DNA of 64,000 nucleotides, taken from the NCBI RefSeq assembly GCF_050436995.1, contig NC_134769.1, positions 930,001 through 994,000 of the forward strand, read 5' to 3'. Every line of letters begins with the position of its first letter. The first letter of the stretch is position 1. The translations under genes and the position numbers were made by a program. Under the pieces are notes generated by a model that was not told the origin of the DNA, did no database searches, and worked only from the letters and a program-made list of their open reading frames with translations. The DNA comes from Anticarsia gemmatalis. Taxonomy: Eukaryota; Arthropoda; Insecta; Lepidoptera; Erebidae. This document shows positions 1-13,200 of this stretch, in pieces.

Positions 1-361
1 AGTTTCGCGCTCTGTTTATTTCAATGTGCATTCTAGACGTCACTGGGCGTCATGAATGCCTGAATCAATACAATTAGTATCGTGTACCAGGTGCCGATGG
101 CTGTAAACCTAATGCCTTTGCTTTACAACAAATAAAACAGAATTACTATGGTAATGTTAGTATTAAAACTGTCCCTGTTTTTTTTTGTGAATATTTTTCA
201 TAATACATAACTACGTATTTTTGAACGGATTTTTTTTACTTTGGAGTGTTTTTAAGGGTTCTTTAAACCTTCATATTATGGCTTAGTTAATTTACGTAGA
301 TTTTATTTTATATTGTGTAAGTTGTGGGAAAAATTTAAGTCTTTTTCTCTTAAACATAACT

Positions 362-480
362 AACCCCCGGTTTCCTAGTACATTTAGCGGTAGTTTATCT
401 ATTCAATTGCGTTTTTTTGTATGAGTTTTAACTACTGAATAGATAAACTACCGCTTAATGTACCTCACAAACCGGGGGTT
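362..480. repeat. Inverted-repeat (fold-back) element, about 46-bp arms
   Basis: The left arm (362-408) begins AACCCCCGGTTT and runs through AGCGGTAGTTTATCTATTCA. The right arm (about 433-480) is its near-exact reverse complement, with a few mismatches, leaving a loop of about 25 bases. The whole could fold into one long hairpin. It has the form of a small palindromic MITE. No clear target-site duplication was found and no coding capacity is present. Confidence 0.7.
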
Positions 481-1839
481 TGACCGATTATTTTTTAACT
501 AACTTCTCAGTTATTGTTTGTTTATAGCAAGTACAATTAAAACAACAAATATAAAGACATATTAATTAAACTCGGTCTAGACTTTCGTGTCCTCTAGGGA
601 ACCATAAGCGCGATTATTAAACGAAATAGCTAATTAAAAATATATTTATTATCGAAAGTATCTAAATAGTTAAATATATAAGAATACTTTTAGTAAACAG
701 AAATGTTAGATTACCATGTTCAACTATTAAGTACAATTTTTATTGATTTGTAAATAACCATTGGCTCATCTCGCGGCAATCGAAACTGAACTCTCCAGCA
801 TTCTTTATTTACGAATAATAGATCAAAGATAGCAAAAAATATTTCCATAAAAAATAAAAATAGCCATTGCACGATAACAAGCGTGAAAAAATAACTGTCA
901 GAAAAAAAACACATTCGCTATGGCCATCACCTCACATTCGAAGTTTGAACGCAAACATAATGCAATTAGTTTTTTTTTTAAACGTGTAAGAATGCATGGC
1001 AACTGCCAAACTGCCTTCAGTTCAAGTTAGAAAGCTTCGTGGTTTTATTTTTACACGATTTTCAAGTCACGAAAGCTATCATTTCAAAATGTAGCCCACC
1101 GAAATTATAATTTGAAAAACGTGAGAAGGTTTAGCGTAAGATCATAGTAATTACGAAATTACGTAAATTAATTAGACAGCCGACCATTATTACATGTTTT
1201 TTAAAATAAAATTGGGAGCATTGAAAGTTATTTTTAAGATAATACCTGCACAGTTATAGATTTTAGCATCAATATAAAATTTTCGCGAGATTGTTCACGT
1301 ACTTTATCAGGTAGAAAAATGCAGTTTCGCCGTCATTAACATGTGCGTGCCGATAAAAAACCGACTGAAAACAAGTCCTTTAGGGTCAACGAACACAATG
1401 GTCAATAAAAATGAGCAAATACAAGCAGGATCATTCACCATTTTCTTCAATATGTTCAGTATAATTTTTCAGTTAACGTACGTAAAAAACCGCAATATTG
1501 AGTAAAAAATATATTGTGAGTGAAATATGAAATGAAAGTTACAAATAACAACTAAGTTTTGGTTTCTGGAACCTTCTACCAGTTACAACAAACTTTGTTT
1601 ACACACCCAAAGAGACCTTGTCACAGGATTTTACACTTTATGTGGACCGCAAAAGATACAACACTGAATTTATTAACCGCATATAAAATTGCAACTGCTA
1701 CAATTTACTTTAATAGCGTAGCATTACAGTCTGCTGTATGAAACTTGTGAATGAAATTGCATATTTTTAATTAGGTTATGGATTGCAGACAGATCTCATT
1801 TAAATATGATGCATAGGAATAATAAATTAATCGCTTAAA

Positions 1840-2016
1840 TCCTACTAATATCATAAGTAAGTATGGGTGGATGCACGTATGTTTGTTACTCTTTCATGAA
1901 GGTACTAGACAGATTTTAATGAAAGGTACACTAATAGCTTATAACCCGTATTAACACATAAGATAATTTAAATCCCAGAAAATCTTTGCGGACGAAGTTT
2001 TGGGCAGAAGCTAAAA
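1840..2016 (+). mobile_element. Lep1-like non-autonomous Helitron, degraded
   Basis: It starts with the family 5' motif TCCTACTAATAT and continues with the phrases ATGTTTGTTACTCTTTCA and AGCTTATAACCC. It ends near GCGGACGAAG and GGGCAGAAGCTA. Better copies at 12922, 24902 and 33809 share this order of motifs and end in CTAG. The last base of CTAG has changed here. Confidence 0.55.
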
Positions 2017-3418
2017 GATATATGAAATCATTGACACTGTTTTATACTCTTTTTTAAGTGGTAATACTAGATTCAAATGAAAAGATTTTTTAATAATTAC
2101 TTATACATTTTTTTATCCATTTTGCGTGACTGAATATTAATAGCAAAAAGTGATATATTGCTATACTAATAAATTACATATTACGTGATACCTAATTATT
2201 AATTATATTCCCTGTAAGCATGATATAATTCAATTATGTTATTTGTAACTTAATTAGTGCTTGTTAATTTATAAACAAAGATTAATCATACATTTTGAAA
2301 TGTAAGAAAGTTTTGTGTAGTTTAAATAAATTTATTTATACCAAAATTTTATAACAATCTACCTATTTATTTTGTTTATACGAAATAGGTACTCAACAGT
2401 TGGTCAAATAGATGATAACACAATATAAAACATTATAATTATTATTATAACAATAGAATTACTTCCTTGTTATTGTTGCTATATGAATATTAATAACTAT
2501 AGCTCAGTTACCAACTACCATTATTTGTAATACAAATTACAGTGAAGGTTTTAGTTCATAAAAAAATGCATTGTGTTGTTGCAAGTTGCAACACTATTTT
2601 TTATAAGGTGCATGATACACAATGCAAATGAACTTATAAAATCATAATCTTTGAGTAGGTGGATCAAGCAATAAAGTTTAGCACAAGATAAACAAAGAGT
2701 ATGACTTTTGTTTTTTATATTAAAAAATGTCTGCACATTAATTTTTGTTTATGTTATGAGTGACAAGTCTATTTTTAATACTCTCGGGTGAACATAACAC
2801 AAAAACAGATGGCCTAATACATATTTATGATTTAAACTTAACAGTTCAATGCTAATTTCATGGAAACTTTGCACCACAAAGAAACATAGCACCCTATTTG
2901 GTAGCTACACTTCATAGTAACAAAGAAAATATGTTAGCAATGGTGTATGCAGTAGTATTAAGTATTAATTACGCATAATAGGTTCGTAATCCGTATAGTG
3001 AGCGCGTAAGGCCATAATACATAGAGAAAAAAGTGCGCAATCAAGACCATGGCCTACATAGGGAATTACGAAATATAGCACTCGACAGACACGGAAGAGT
3101 ACTCTGTGCTAACGTAACGCACCTACCTACTAGTTTATCAACGCGTTATATATAGATACGTTGGCCCACGGAGACTTGAAAAGAATGCACGCTCTTCACC
3201 CAGACAAATAGTCAAAGATCTACATTAACGAACCTTCAAATAAAATGTTATTTATAACTTTCATAAGGGTACAACAAAGAAATCTTAATAAAAACACACC
3301 CCATATTGATTTTATATAGGGTCGTGACAATCAGCTGACGGCCCTACAGCTACTTATTTACATGGTGGCCCTCGAACGCAATAGGTTCTTTGTAATGACG
3401 ATAACAAAGAAAGGATAC

Positions 3419-3471
3419 AGTTTGATGACATCTGTGTCCATGCGACGTTTCCCAGCGCTCGGTGACGACAT
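3419..3471 (-). CDS. UbcE2H: Ubiquitin-conjugating enzyme E2 H, first coding exon (partial gene)
   Basis: Read on the minus strand from the ATG at 3471, the exon gives MSSPSAGKRRMDTDVIK plus two bases of a Leu codon (CT), followed by a GT donor at 3418-3417. This matches the conserved start of the UBE2H/UbcE2H family (MSSPS-GKRRMDTDV-KL), and the splice falls in the same phase that family would need. E2 H enzymes carry activated ubiquitin on a catalytic cysteine and pass it to substrates such as histones in vitro; in yeast and humans the relative works with the GID/CTLH ligase. The UBC fold and catalytic Cys are encoded in later exons, beyond the left edge. The donor GTATCC is weak, so the exact border is less certain than the identity. 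It is head-to-head with Crk, 734 bases away. Confidence 0.85.
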
Positions 3472-4205
3472 CTTCGTGATCTATTTCGAATAAATCACAA
3501 TATCGAACACGAACACTAGAACAAACTCACACTAGACGCAGCGAAACCAATTTTTCGTCCACCAGCAGCAGTCAGAAAAATAACATTGTAGAAAAACAAT
3601 GGACACAAACCATAGACAAAAATTTTGAAGATGATGTGTAATGAAGTCGATGTTGCCACTTGTAAAAATCTAAATAATCACTCACCAAAGCTGTTTCAAG
3701 CCCTGTGTGAACTCCACTTAATAATAGACAACTGTTTTTCCAGAAGATTATGCGTCAAAAAATAAAAAGCATGCAAATTTGTCTATGCGTCATCATCAGC
3801 TCAGCGAAACTTCGCGTGTGTGTGATCAAGGAAGATTATTTATAAATCAGTTTTAATTATAGATTTCTTTTTCATAAACATCCCAAACTTAGTTAGGACG
3901 GTACGCTTGTGGACTGCGACGCTCCGTCGGCGCGCCACGAATGCGGAAACATGTGTTTTGATGTGAACATCCAATGCTGATACATGACAACAAATTATAA
4001 TTTATCAGAGTTTTGGTCAGTAGAAATTGTGTTTGTGAGTGATAAAAGGGTGTCGTGAGAGCGTTCTGTAGTGGTGAATATAGCGGGGGATCTGTGCGAG
4101 GCTGGTGATAAGTGATAAAGTGCATTCATTTCCGGTGTGTTGTGCAGTTATGTGGGCGCTCCGGTGAACTGTTTTCGAGTGTTATCGTTATATCCCGGCT
4201 CAGGC
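3472..4205. promoter_or_regulatory. Shared upstream region between UbcE2H and Crk
   Basis: These 734 bases lie between the divergent start codons of UbcE2H (minus) and Crk (plus). They must contain both 5'UTRs and at least the core promoters, unless distal noncoding exons exist. No convincing TATA box is seen in the right place for either gene. The 237-base minus frame at 3889-4125 overlaps the likely Crk leader and looks like chance. Confidence 0.45.
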
Positions 4206-7200
4206 ATGGCGAACACGGGAATCGTGGTCTCTTTTGACCCTAATGACATGACCAGGTTAGTAGCAAATCGTGGTTTTGGCTCATAACCACAACGAGTTGT
4301 CATCTATCGAAAATATTCTTGTTTTAGTGTGAAACCCATTAGTATAGGTGTATTGAGTGATTTTAACGCCTACCAGTGTTCATTACAAGTTCAAAGTACG
4401 CTTAAACTCGATATCAGCAGTTGTACTGAAAGTTACAAGAGTATGTAATATAAATTATTATCAAACAAGTCATAATGTAGGTACCATAATAATAAAACAA
4501 TAGGCCATAGTAACAAATTGATATGTCATGCATTGTATTGTAGATGAAGGTTTTTATTATGTTGCATTTATAAATAGTAACAATTGGAATGCTGGTGTTA
4601 TCTGGCCAGTAATATCTAGAAAACTAACAATGTGTAAACTTATTTATAAAACTGTAACTTTAAGTTGACTATATGTAGCTTTCATGGTAAAAAACTGAGT
4701 TAGTAATAACACTAGCCTATACCCTATTGATTCACTTGCATTTCTAGCAGTCTCTATACTTCTGTAGTGATAGCCTATAGTCTTCATAGACCTCTTCATT
4801 GAAAAACTGCAAAGTTCCCAACCCACAAGTCACACTATGTCAGTTAACTAGACTCAGGCTTTACCCCCCTCATTCCGAGAGCCCTGAGTAAGTGCTTTAG
4901 GCCTCAATCAGATTTGTGCCCTAACAATGACAGTAACTTAAAGCTGGCAATATGTACCTAACTAGTTTTTTTCGGGCGGCTTGAACAACTTTAACACTAG
5001 GTTGACCACTAACCATACGACAAACAAACAACTAGTTTTTATGGTAAAAACTAAATTAGTAATAACTCTAGCTGTGTCCCAATGATTCACTTGCATTGTG
5101 GTTACTATACTTCTGTAGGTTCCACTATGATGATTGGAAGCCTACAGCTTTACTAGATTTCCTCATTGAACATAATACATAGTCCCCAACTCACATGGCA
5201 CACTATGTCAGATTGCTGGACCCAGGCATATAACGCAAGGCTTGACTGTCTGACGACTGGCAGATATGTGCCCTGAAGTTTGTTAGTAATGAGTTTAATT
5301 TACTTCCATAGTATTTTTTATTTTACATACTAAAGGATATATGAACTGTTGCTATGTGCCCTGTATCATCCCATTTATGAGCCAAAATTGGTCAGTATTC
5401 TTAATTCATATGCATAAAACCCAGAGAAGAAATATGTAGTTAATATTGACTGTGTTGTTGTTATATATTTTATATTTGGACTTGTTTTGATGTAGGTATG
5501 ATACTTAAGGAGTTGGTACCTATGTATATCTTTCTTTTTTTTTTTTTTTTTTTTTTCTTTTTAAAAAGACAACTCCCGCACTAAGAATTGCTCTTGTGTC
5601 GCGGGGACTTTTACAAACATACAAACAACGGACACAAAGCACAACCAGACCCGAAACAATTATTTGTGGATCGCACAAATAATTGTCCCGTGTGGGAATC
5701 GAACCCACGACCTCCCGTTGCAGTGGTTTCGGCGTGGCGACCTAAACCACTGCGCCACGGAGGCAGTCAAATCTATTGGAAAAATATCCCTGATATGCCT
5801 AATCATGAAATGTGGTTAAAAATATGGATAAAATTATGCATTATGTTTCATATCATATAGCTTATAAGATACCTATATCAAATTTAGAAATAAGTGTAAG
5901 CAAATAGGTACAAATAGGTATTTTCAATACATTACATTAACTACAACTTTTCTATATAGTGGTCTGTAATGAAAACATCAAATTATTATACTAGCTCCTA
6001 TATCCTAGGGGCAGTCTTAATTATGAATGGAAGTATACCCACCTAATACTACCTAATATCCTGTATGACAAGACATATGGTTTTGAATGAGGCAAGGGAA
6101 GTCCATAGGGATCGTGCTAAGTGGTGGTCTTTGATCTCCGCCTGCCTCTATGGGAATAGTGTGATTGTATGATTGTGCTGCTTAATATAATATATGGCTG
6201 AAAACTGTTTGTTTGATGTCCAATATTTTGGAATTATCAATCAAATTTGAAAAGTTAATGCACTGATATGAAGGTTTACTATCTGTTGAGAGCTTATGGC
6301 TAATTTTTATTTTGATAATGCAAGTTAAGGCAAGTTTTTTTTGTTACCAGGTATTTATTGTATAGATTAGCTACAAATATTTACTGCCTCTGTAGTCCGT
6401 TCAGTTGTATTTATAGCTGATAATCATTCATCAGTCTTAGATTTGATTCCTGGGTGGAATGAAGTTCTTGGTCTTTCTTAATTTATATTTAAATATTTCT
6501 CTTTATTAGCCCAAAGTTTGGTCACATACCAGGAAATAGCAATAGGCTATATAGGCTATATATTTTATAAATCTAACATTGGGTGAAACAGGCATGATAT
6601 TATGTACTTATGTAGGTATGAGAAGTGGGATTTGGTAACCAAAAGATATTTCAAAAGTGCTTATTTTCCTATACACACTATGACGAGACTCAATCACTGT
6701 CATATCCATGTCAAATCCTTCAAGTAAAAAAAGGACAGCAAGTAACAACAGTTACATACATTTACTAAAGCATACCATTTTACATGATTACTAGGAAGTG
6801 TATTACACATTTAACTACCAAGAAACCAGTTAACTGGTTTTACAGCAGCTGTAAATAGGTTTAACCTGAAACTCTTTACGACTGTCCCAGTTTTGTAACT
6901 GAAGTAAATTTTCTAATATTATGTGATAAATATGGGTTACATAGTTAAATAAATTATGCAGTCACAGTATAGGTAATATTAAACTGAAGGGATTGTTTTG
7001 ATAAGTGATAATGTTATCAGATGAATTGCATTTTTATTATGTACTATTCTTTGAATAATTTATAAAAATACAACTCCTGCACTAAGAATTGCTCTTGTGC
7101 CACAGAGACTTTTACAAACATACAAACAACTGACACAATGTACAAGCACCCAAAACAACTATTTGTGGATTGCACAAATAGTATAATTGTTCCGTTGGGA

Positions 7201-10200
7201 CTCGAACCCACGACCTCCAGCGCAATTATTGCGGCGTAGCGACCTAAACCACTGCGCCACGGGGGCAGTCTAAAACAACCAAGCTCAAAAGCTTGTAGCT
7301 TCAGCAATGCAATACGATTCAAACCCACTATCTCTCGTGAACCGTCACTGTACACTTTACTACACAATTGATATAAATGACTAATTCATTATATAAATGT
7401 ATGCAAATATATAAATTTACAATAATACGATGCATTTGTTGGAACAGCTGTCGTTGTGAATCATTCACGGTTCGCTGTGCCCTAGAACTAATACAGGACA
7501 ATGTTAGACGTAGATACATATGTGTATTCTAGCTTTTACACGCGACTTCGTCCGCCACCTGAATTTTCCCATTGGAATGCGTCATTTTCCCGGGGTAAAA
7601 AGTAGCCTATGTCCTTTCTTTGGTATCAAAATATCTCTGATACCAAATTTCATGCAAATTGGTTCAGTAGTTTAGGCGTGATTAAGTACAGAGAGACAGA
7701 CAGAGTTACTTTCGCATTTATAATATTAGTATGGATGATGTAATACTGTTTGGATTTTAGATTTTTGGTTGCAATCACACTAGTTACCTCCCGCCTTGGT
7801 AGATAGATCTTGCATTTACCTATCAAAAAGTAAATAGTTTGTCGATTTACGAAAACACGAAGGTACGAAATCCCGAAAGAAATTTAGTAAATAGGTACCA
7901 AATTAACATAAATCGATTAATAAATTAAAAACTATGTCCAGTAAATTGATTTCCATAGTCAAGTACAACAACCATATTCCTAGTGCAATCTTAGTACACT
8001 TGTACTAACACACTCATACGCAAAGCAATTGTCCTTAAAACAACCGTTAATCAGTTCCTCTCTACAAAACTAGGGACTTTTAAATAGAGGGCCTAATTCT
8101 CATTCAACACCCAGCCACTATCATATTTTCTACAAAATATCACACACAAAAGATGTATAACATGTCTTTCCATGGTCAATCCAAAGCCATGTCTCCCGGC
8201 ATTTCTAATTACATCCACAAAAAACGAAAATACACATAATTTTTCCCATTTTACATCGAGTTTTCTCAATAACTAGCTGACCCGACCACTTCGCTTGCGT
8301 CACATAAGAGTGAATGGGTCAGAATTTTCCCCGTTTTTGTAACATTTTTCGTTGCTACTCCGCTCCTAATGGCCGTAGCGTGATGTTATATAGCCTATAG
8401 CTTTCCTCGATAAATTGACTATCTAACACTGAAAGAATTTTTCAAATCGGACCAGTCGATCCTGAGATTAGCGCGTTCAAACAAACAAATAAACTCTTCA
8501 GCTTTATAATATTAGTCTCATTGATAATAAGAATTATTCAATTCACGAGTAAATATAGAGTTAATTAAAGAAGTGCACTCTTATTGGGACACCCAAAAAT
8601 TTGTAACAAAACTTGCAAAACAAATGTTAAAAAAATAATCCATTATTATTGCATACAGGTGCAACTGCATCTATCGTCTTACTACTCAAGTTATTTATAC
8701 TTATAAGCTACCGTAAAGCCGTGAAGCCACCACAAAACCGCTAACCATAGGAACCTTGATATTTTCACAAGTAACAACGTATACAAAAACATACTGTCTT
8801 GTAATTAGAGGCTAATATTTATGGCCTTGAACGTTAGTTCTGTATGTTCCTAGTGTCTTCCCAGGCGTGGGAAGAGTGCGTTTTCATTGATATTATTATA
8901 TTTGATGACTTGATTCTGTAAACTCGCGTTGTTAAACTCCAAAACGTTACGACTTAAAATCTTTTTGTTAGTATTTGAATACTCCTTGATAAATATTGGT
9001 TAGTTTATCAAGAGAAATTGCAGCAGATTTTTCATACTTTTATCTATTAGTAACGACCTATCTAAATGTTAAAGATGACATCCGTGATTTTGTTGTTCAG
9101 GTGATCGAATCTTCTTTTACGCCTTGCGATCCATACTAAACAGTTTTGACAAGGAAAAGGATCCTCCGGCTTCCCTGCATGCAATCGCAAACTGTCGAAA
9201 ATCAGGCCTTGGCATGCTGCAGCGCCTTAGAGAACTCGAGGACTCGAGGAGTCGTAAACATTTGAAGGCATAGTTTCCGACAGGGATGCCGAAGGATTCT
9301 TGAATTTGTCGTTGCGAAAATGGACGCCGGGTCTACCTATTTAAAGTTTCTCTCTGTATTTCTTTAAAGTTTCTCTCAGAATTCTTATTCATAGCGTTAA
9401 AAAATATGTTAGGTATACCACTGTCACTAACACATCACGGTTCTTGGAACAGACGTAAGGAAACGTGGAAGAAACTAGGTCTGCAAACATCAACAAAGTC
9501 CATTGACCCCAATCACTCATGCCTAACGATGACCTATTAAGAAAAACACTGACTCAGTGTAATATTCTTTCCAATTAATCATTATTACAAATGTACTAAT
9601 AGTAATCATTGGGAAATTGAAGGAAAATGCCCTTTTATATATATTGGTAATTCCTCTCGTAAACCACAGGTTTTATACTTAAAAAGGGCTTTTTCGTGTG
9701 TGTTTAACATTATATTTATGTTACTTTAGGCCTTGGTTATGACGTAGACAGTTCAGAAACTATCAGACAGACGTCTAGAAAGCTTTCTATGCAATGTTCG
9801 CGGTTATCCGAAGTATACAAAATTGAAAATATCAAACATCAGTTACCTTTATCATCTTATGCAGCTAACGGTGGTCTATTTGATGCAGACACTTTATTTT
9901 GGAAATACACAGAATTATTAAAAAATCTAAATTAATTGTATATACCAAGGTTTGCAAATAAGTTTTTAGACTATAGAAATCATCATTGCCGTTACATTTA
10001 TGGCTCCCAGAAGATCGGGAAAAACGCAATTACCAACTAGACGGGTCCTTCATAATTGCATACTGCTAGGCTTATAAGACGCCTTTTCAACTCAGCTGTA
10101 GACAAAATATACTTGATCATGTGTGTTAACTATTTGGGCACCAGTATTTATACACCATAGACCTGTAGGGAGCAGAGTAACCTTAGGCTTAGATGTTTAT

Positions 10201-13200
10201 CAAAATAGAGCTTTATAGTAATTGAAATAAGGTCTATTTTCACTTAAAAATTATTGCCTTGGTTTAATTTCCGACATATTACAGACACTTTCCCAGGATA
10301 AATATGTATAACAGGATATCGAATCGTTCTCGTTTCCTGAAGTCTAAATATCGTTGACAGTTTATAAATAAATAGTAACCGCAGATTAAATATGTATTGT
10401 AAGAGAAATATGTAAATATAAAACCACATTTATTTATTCTATTTCTAGATTCTAATACGCTGGCGGTTTCTTTTTGTTGATGTTGTTATGATAGACTAGG
10501 TTAATATTTAAACAAGTCATGATCATACATTTAAAAACTGTTTAAACCACCATTTAATAAGAAAAAAATAATAATAATGACCTCCCGATTTTGAGTAAAA
10601 AAACTCGATTTTCAGCCCAAACTTCAGGGAAATATGGGCTTTCCATCCTCCAACTATAAAAAAGTCCTATTGCTCGAGGTTTGTTATTTCAGGCAGAATA
10701 AAATTTTGCAAATCTGTACTACCTGAAGCCACTGTATGTCTCTGTGTCTTTCTAAATTAATGATAGCGTGAAAATTGTTAAGAGTCGGGATCAAACATAA
10801 AGTACTTTTTTTCAAAAATTCCCTTGTTTAGCTGCTTTCTTAGTAAAAGTCTCGTTATTAGATAAGAAGTTCAGAAATATATATTTTTTGTAGATGTAGT
10901 CTCGAACCATTTTCTAAGTAAGAGTCCCTCTTATTCATAAAAACATATGAAGCTATGAAAGGCTTACAAAGTGTTTTGTTTCTTTCACTCCTTAGCGATA
11001 TGAAAAAGAGAAAACATATTATAGTAGTTTTTTTAACTAAAATAGGTTTATAGTGTGTTTATTATAATAAGAGGGTCAGTACTTAATAAAATGTCCAAAC
11101 ATATTTATTTACCGTAGACTATATAGGTATGTTTATATACTCATCGTATGTATGTTGTTCTAGCTGGTACTTCGGCGAGCTGTCTCGTGCGGAAGCCACG
11201 AGGTTGCTGCTCAACGAGGCGGAGAGCGGCGTGTTCCTCGTCAGAGACTCCAAGACTATCACGGGCGATTATGTGCTGTGTGTCAGGTAAATACTTAATA
11301 ATATATGCGATTTTTTATATTTTATTATACAAATAGCTATTTAGATTTGTGATTTCCGGGACACAGCCATTTTCAGTATATACATTTGCTATATTTGCTG
11401 CTTCACTGCAGCAAATGTCGCTGAAATAATATCCAGGAAAATTAAGGTATTATTGGTGCATGGGACAAGGTGCAGAATTTCTCGGAAAACTCCTCGATTT
11501 CCAGAACATCTGAAATTCCTTATAATTATTTGAGTACTTAAAATATTTGTCATGGCCAGCGTTTACCGTCCGTGTCTTCGATTCTGCGGAGTTACGGCAA
11601 AAAAAAATGCATTTTGTGTAAATATCAATCATCCGGTCGATCAGTGTCTTAGGATTAGATCGTAGAAAGTCCAATCAGTAAACAGTACATGTAGATCGTG
11701 AACAATTTGGCTACCTATTCTATATTGTACTATGACATTCCTAAAGATATTTCCTTAAATGCTTCAGTAGCTGTGTAAATCATCTTATCTTCATACTTAG
11801 GCGCCCATAGCCAGTTGCGCTCACCGGTCGGTAAACGATTTGTGGGTTAAGCAACCACTGGCGCGGACATTCCATAGATGGGTGACCGCATAGTGGTATT
11901 TGAACTGGGCGTCTCCGTGCTTCGGAGGGCACGTAAAAAGTCGGCCCCGGTTGTTATTTACTATGATAACAGTCGTTAAAAGCCACGTCAAAGGCCTACG
12001 AGCGGCTTGAACAACTTTAACACTAGGTTGACCACTAACCATACGATAAAGATAAAGAAAGAAAGAGTTACTAACCCAACATGTTCATATTCCAGAGAAG
12101 ACGACAGAGTATCCCACTACATAATAAACCGCGTGGTCTCAGCGGACGGCACAGTCAGATACCGTATTGGAGACCAGCTCTTCGCCGACATGCCCGCGCT
12201 GCTCTCGTTCTACAGACTTCACTACTTGGACACGACGCCGCTGGTGCGCCCCCTGCCTCAGGCCCTGGCCAAAGTGGCCGCCCCCCCTCCACAGCAGCCA
12301 CACCAAGTGTTGGAGCTGGTCGTTGCTAAGTTTGACTTTGCTGGGAATGTGAGTATGAATCTTTTGCTATAGTAACATTTTAGCGATATTGAGAACCCAA
12401 GTCCATCGCCGTTTTTGTACATATCTGTATATTTGGATAAACTCAAAAACTGCTTAATAAAATTATAGGATTATTTATACGGTTTCCACAAATAGAGACT
12501 CAACAATTCAGTTTTTAATGTATATTTGGTTCAATAAGGTTTCTGTGCTTTCGGTAAAAAAGTCGGTACTGGTTACATATAATAAGTTTGAAAATCACAT
12601 CAGAAGAGGTTTTTGTGTAAATAACACAAAACAAAGATTTTTTCCGAATTCGAATTTATTACTGATCAACAACACATTGAAAGCATAACCATTTGCCTAA
12701 AAGAAATGGCCTAAAAATCTTCAAAGTATGGCTAACTATAATATTTATACTTATAAGCGCAGATGATACATCCCCGTGGAAAGAAATAGGTCTCCAGTCT
12801 CCAGAGATAGTTTATAATTATATCTGTGCTGATCACCGTATGACTAACAGGCATTGCTATCATGTTTCGTGTACAAAAATAACTGCCATAAGTTATGGTA
12901 TATAGAAATAGAACGCACTAATCCTACTAATATTATAAATGCGAAAGATTGTAAGTATTGATGTATGTATGTTTGTTACACTTTCACGAGAAAACTACTA
13001 GACGGATGTTAATGAAATTTGGTACAATTATAGCTTATAACCTGGATATATATACATATTTTTTAACTCGGGAAATCTTTTCACGGAGACGATGTCGCGG
13101 GCCGAATCTAGTGTTATAAATGCGAAAGTTTACGGCTAAGCTATTGAACTAATAAATTAATTTTGTTCATAAATTAATGTCTGTAAAGTGAATCTCTATA

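Larger units (their letters stand above)
1..3418. other. UbcE2H intron 1 and sequence beyond; repeats only
   Basis: This stretch should be the first intron of UbcE2H, because the exon at 3419-3471 ends in a donor that points left and no sequence coding for the next conserved block (IESKHEVTILGG in the family) is visible on the minus strand. It is AT-rich. It holds a 120-base inverted repeat at 362-480 and a Lep1-like Helitron remnant near 1840-2016. The open frames at 720-914, 1559-1741 and 2551-2736 look random. Nothing else was recognised. Confidence 0.5.

Noticed and set aside
3889..4125. 78-aa minus frame upstream of Crk
   Set aside because: Lies in the presumed Crk 5'UTR/promoter; no family features.
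5690..5760. tRNA gene (A and B boxes present)
   Set aside because: The head lacks a complete cloverleaf and continues into a SINE body and poly-A tail; four or more dispersed copies share the plan.
5588..5860. 90-aa plus frame containing CPVWESNPRPPVAVV
   Set aside because: This is the SINE at 5532-5768 read in its antisense direction, a common artefact in moth gene predictions.
7044..7367. 107-aa minus frame
   Set aside because: Most of it is a translated HaSE-type SINE (7068-7270); no protein features.
12081..12352. Alternative frames of 61-82 aa over Crk exon 3
   Set aside because: They are shadows of the SH2/linker exon; only the frame giving SHYIINR continues the SH2 domain.
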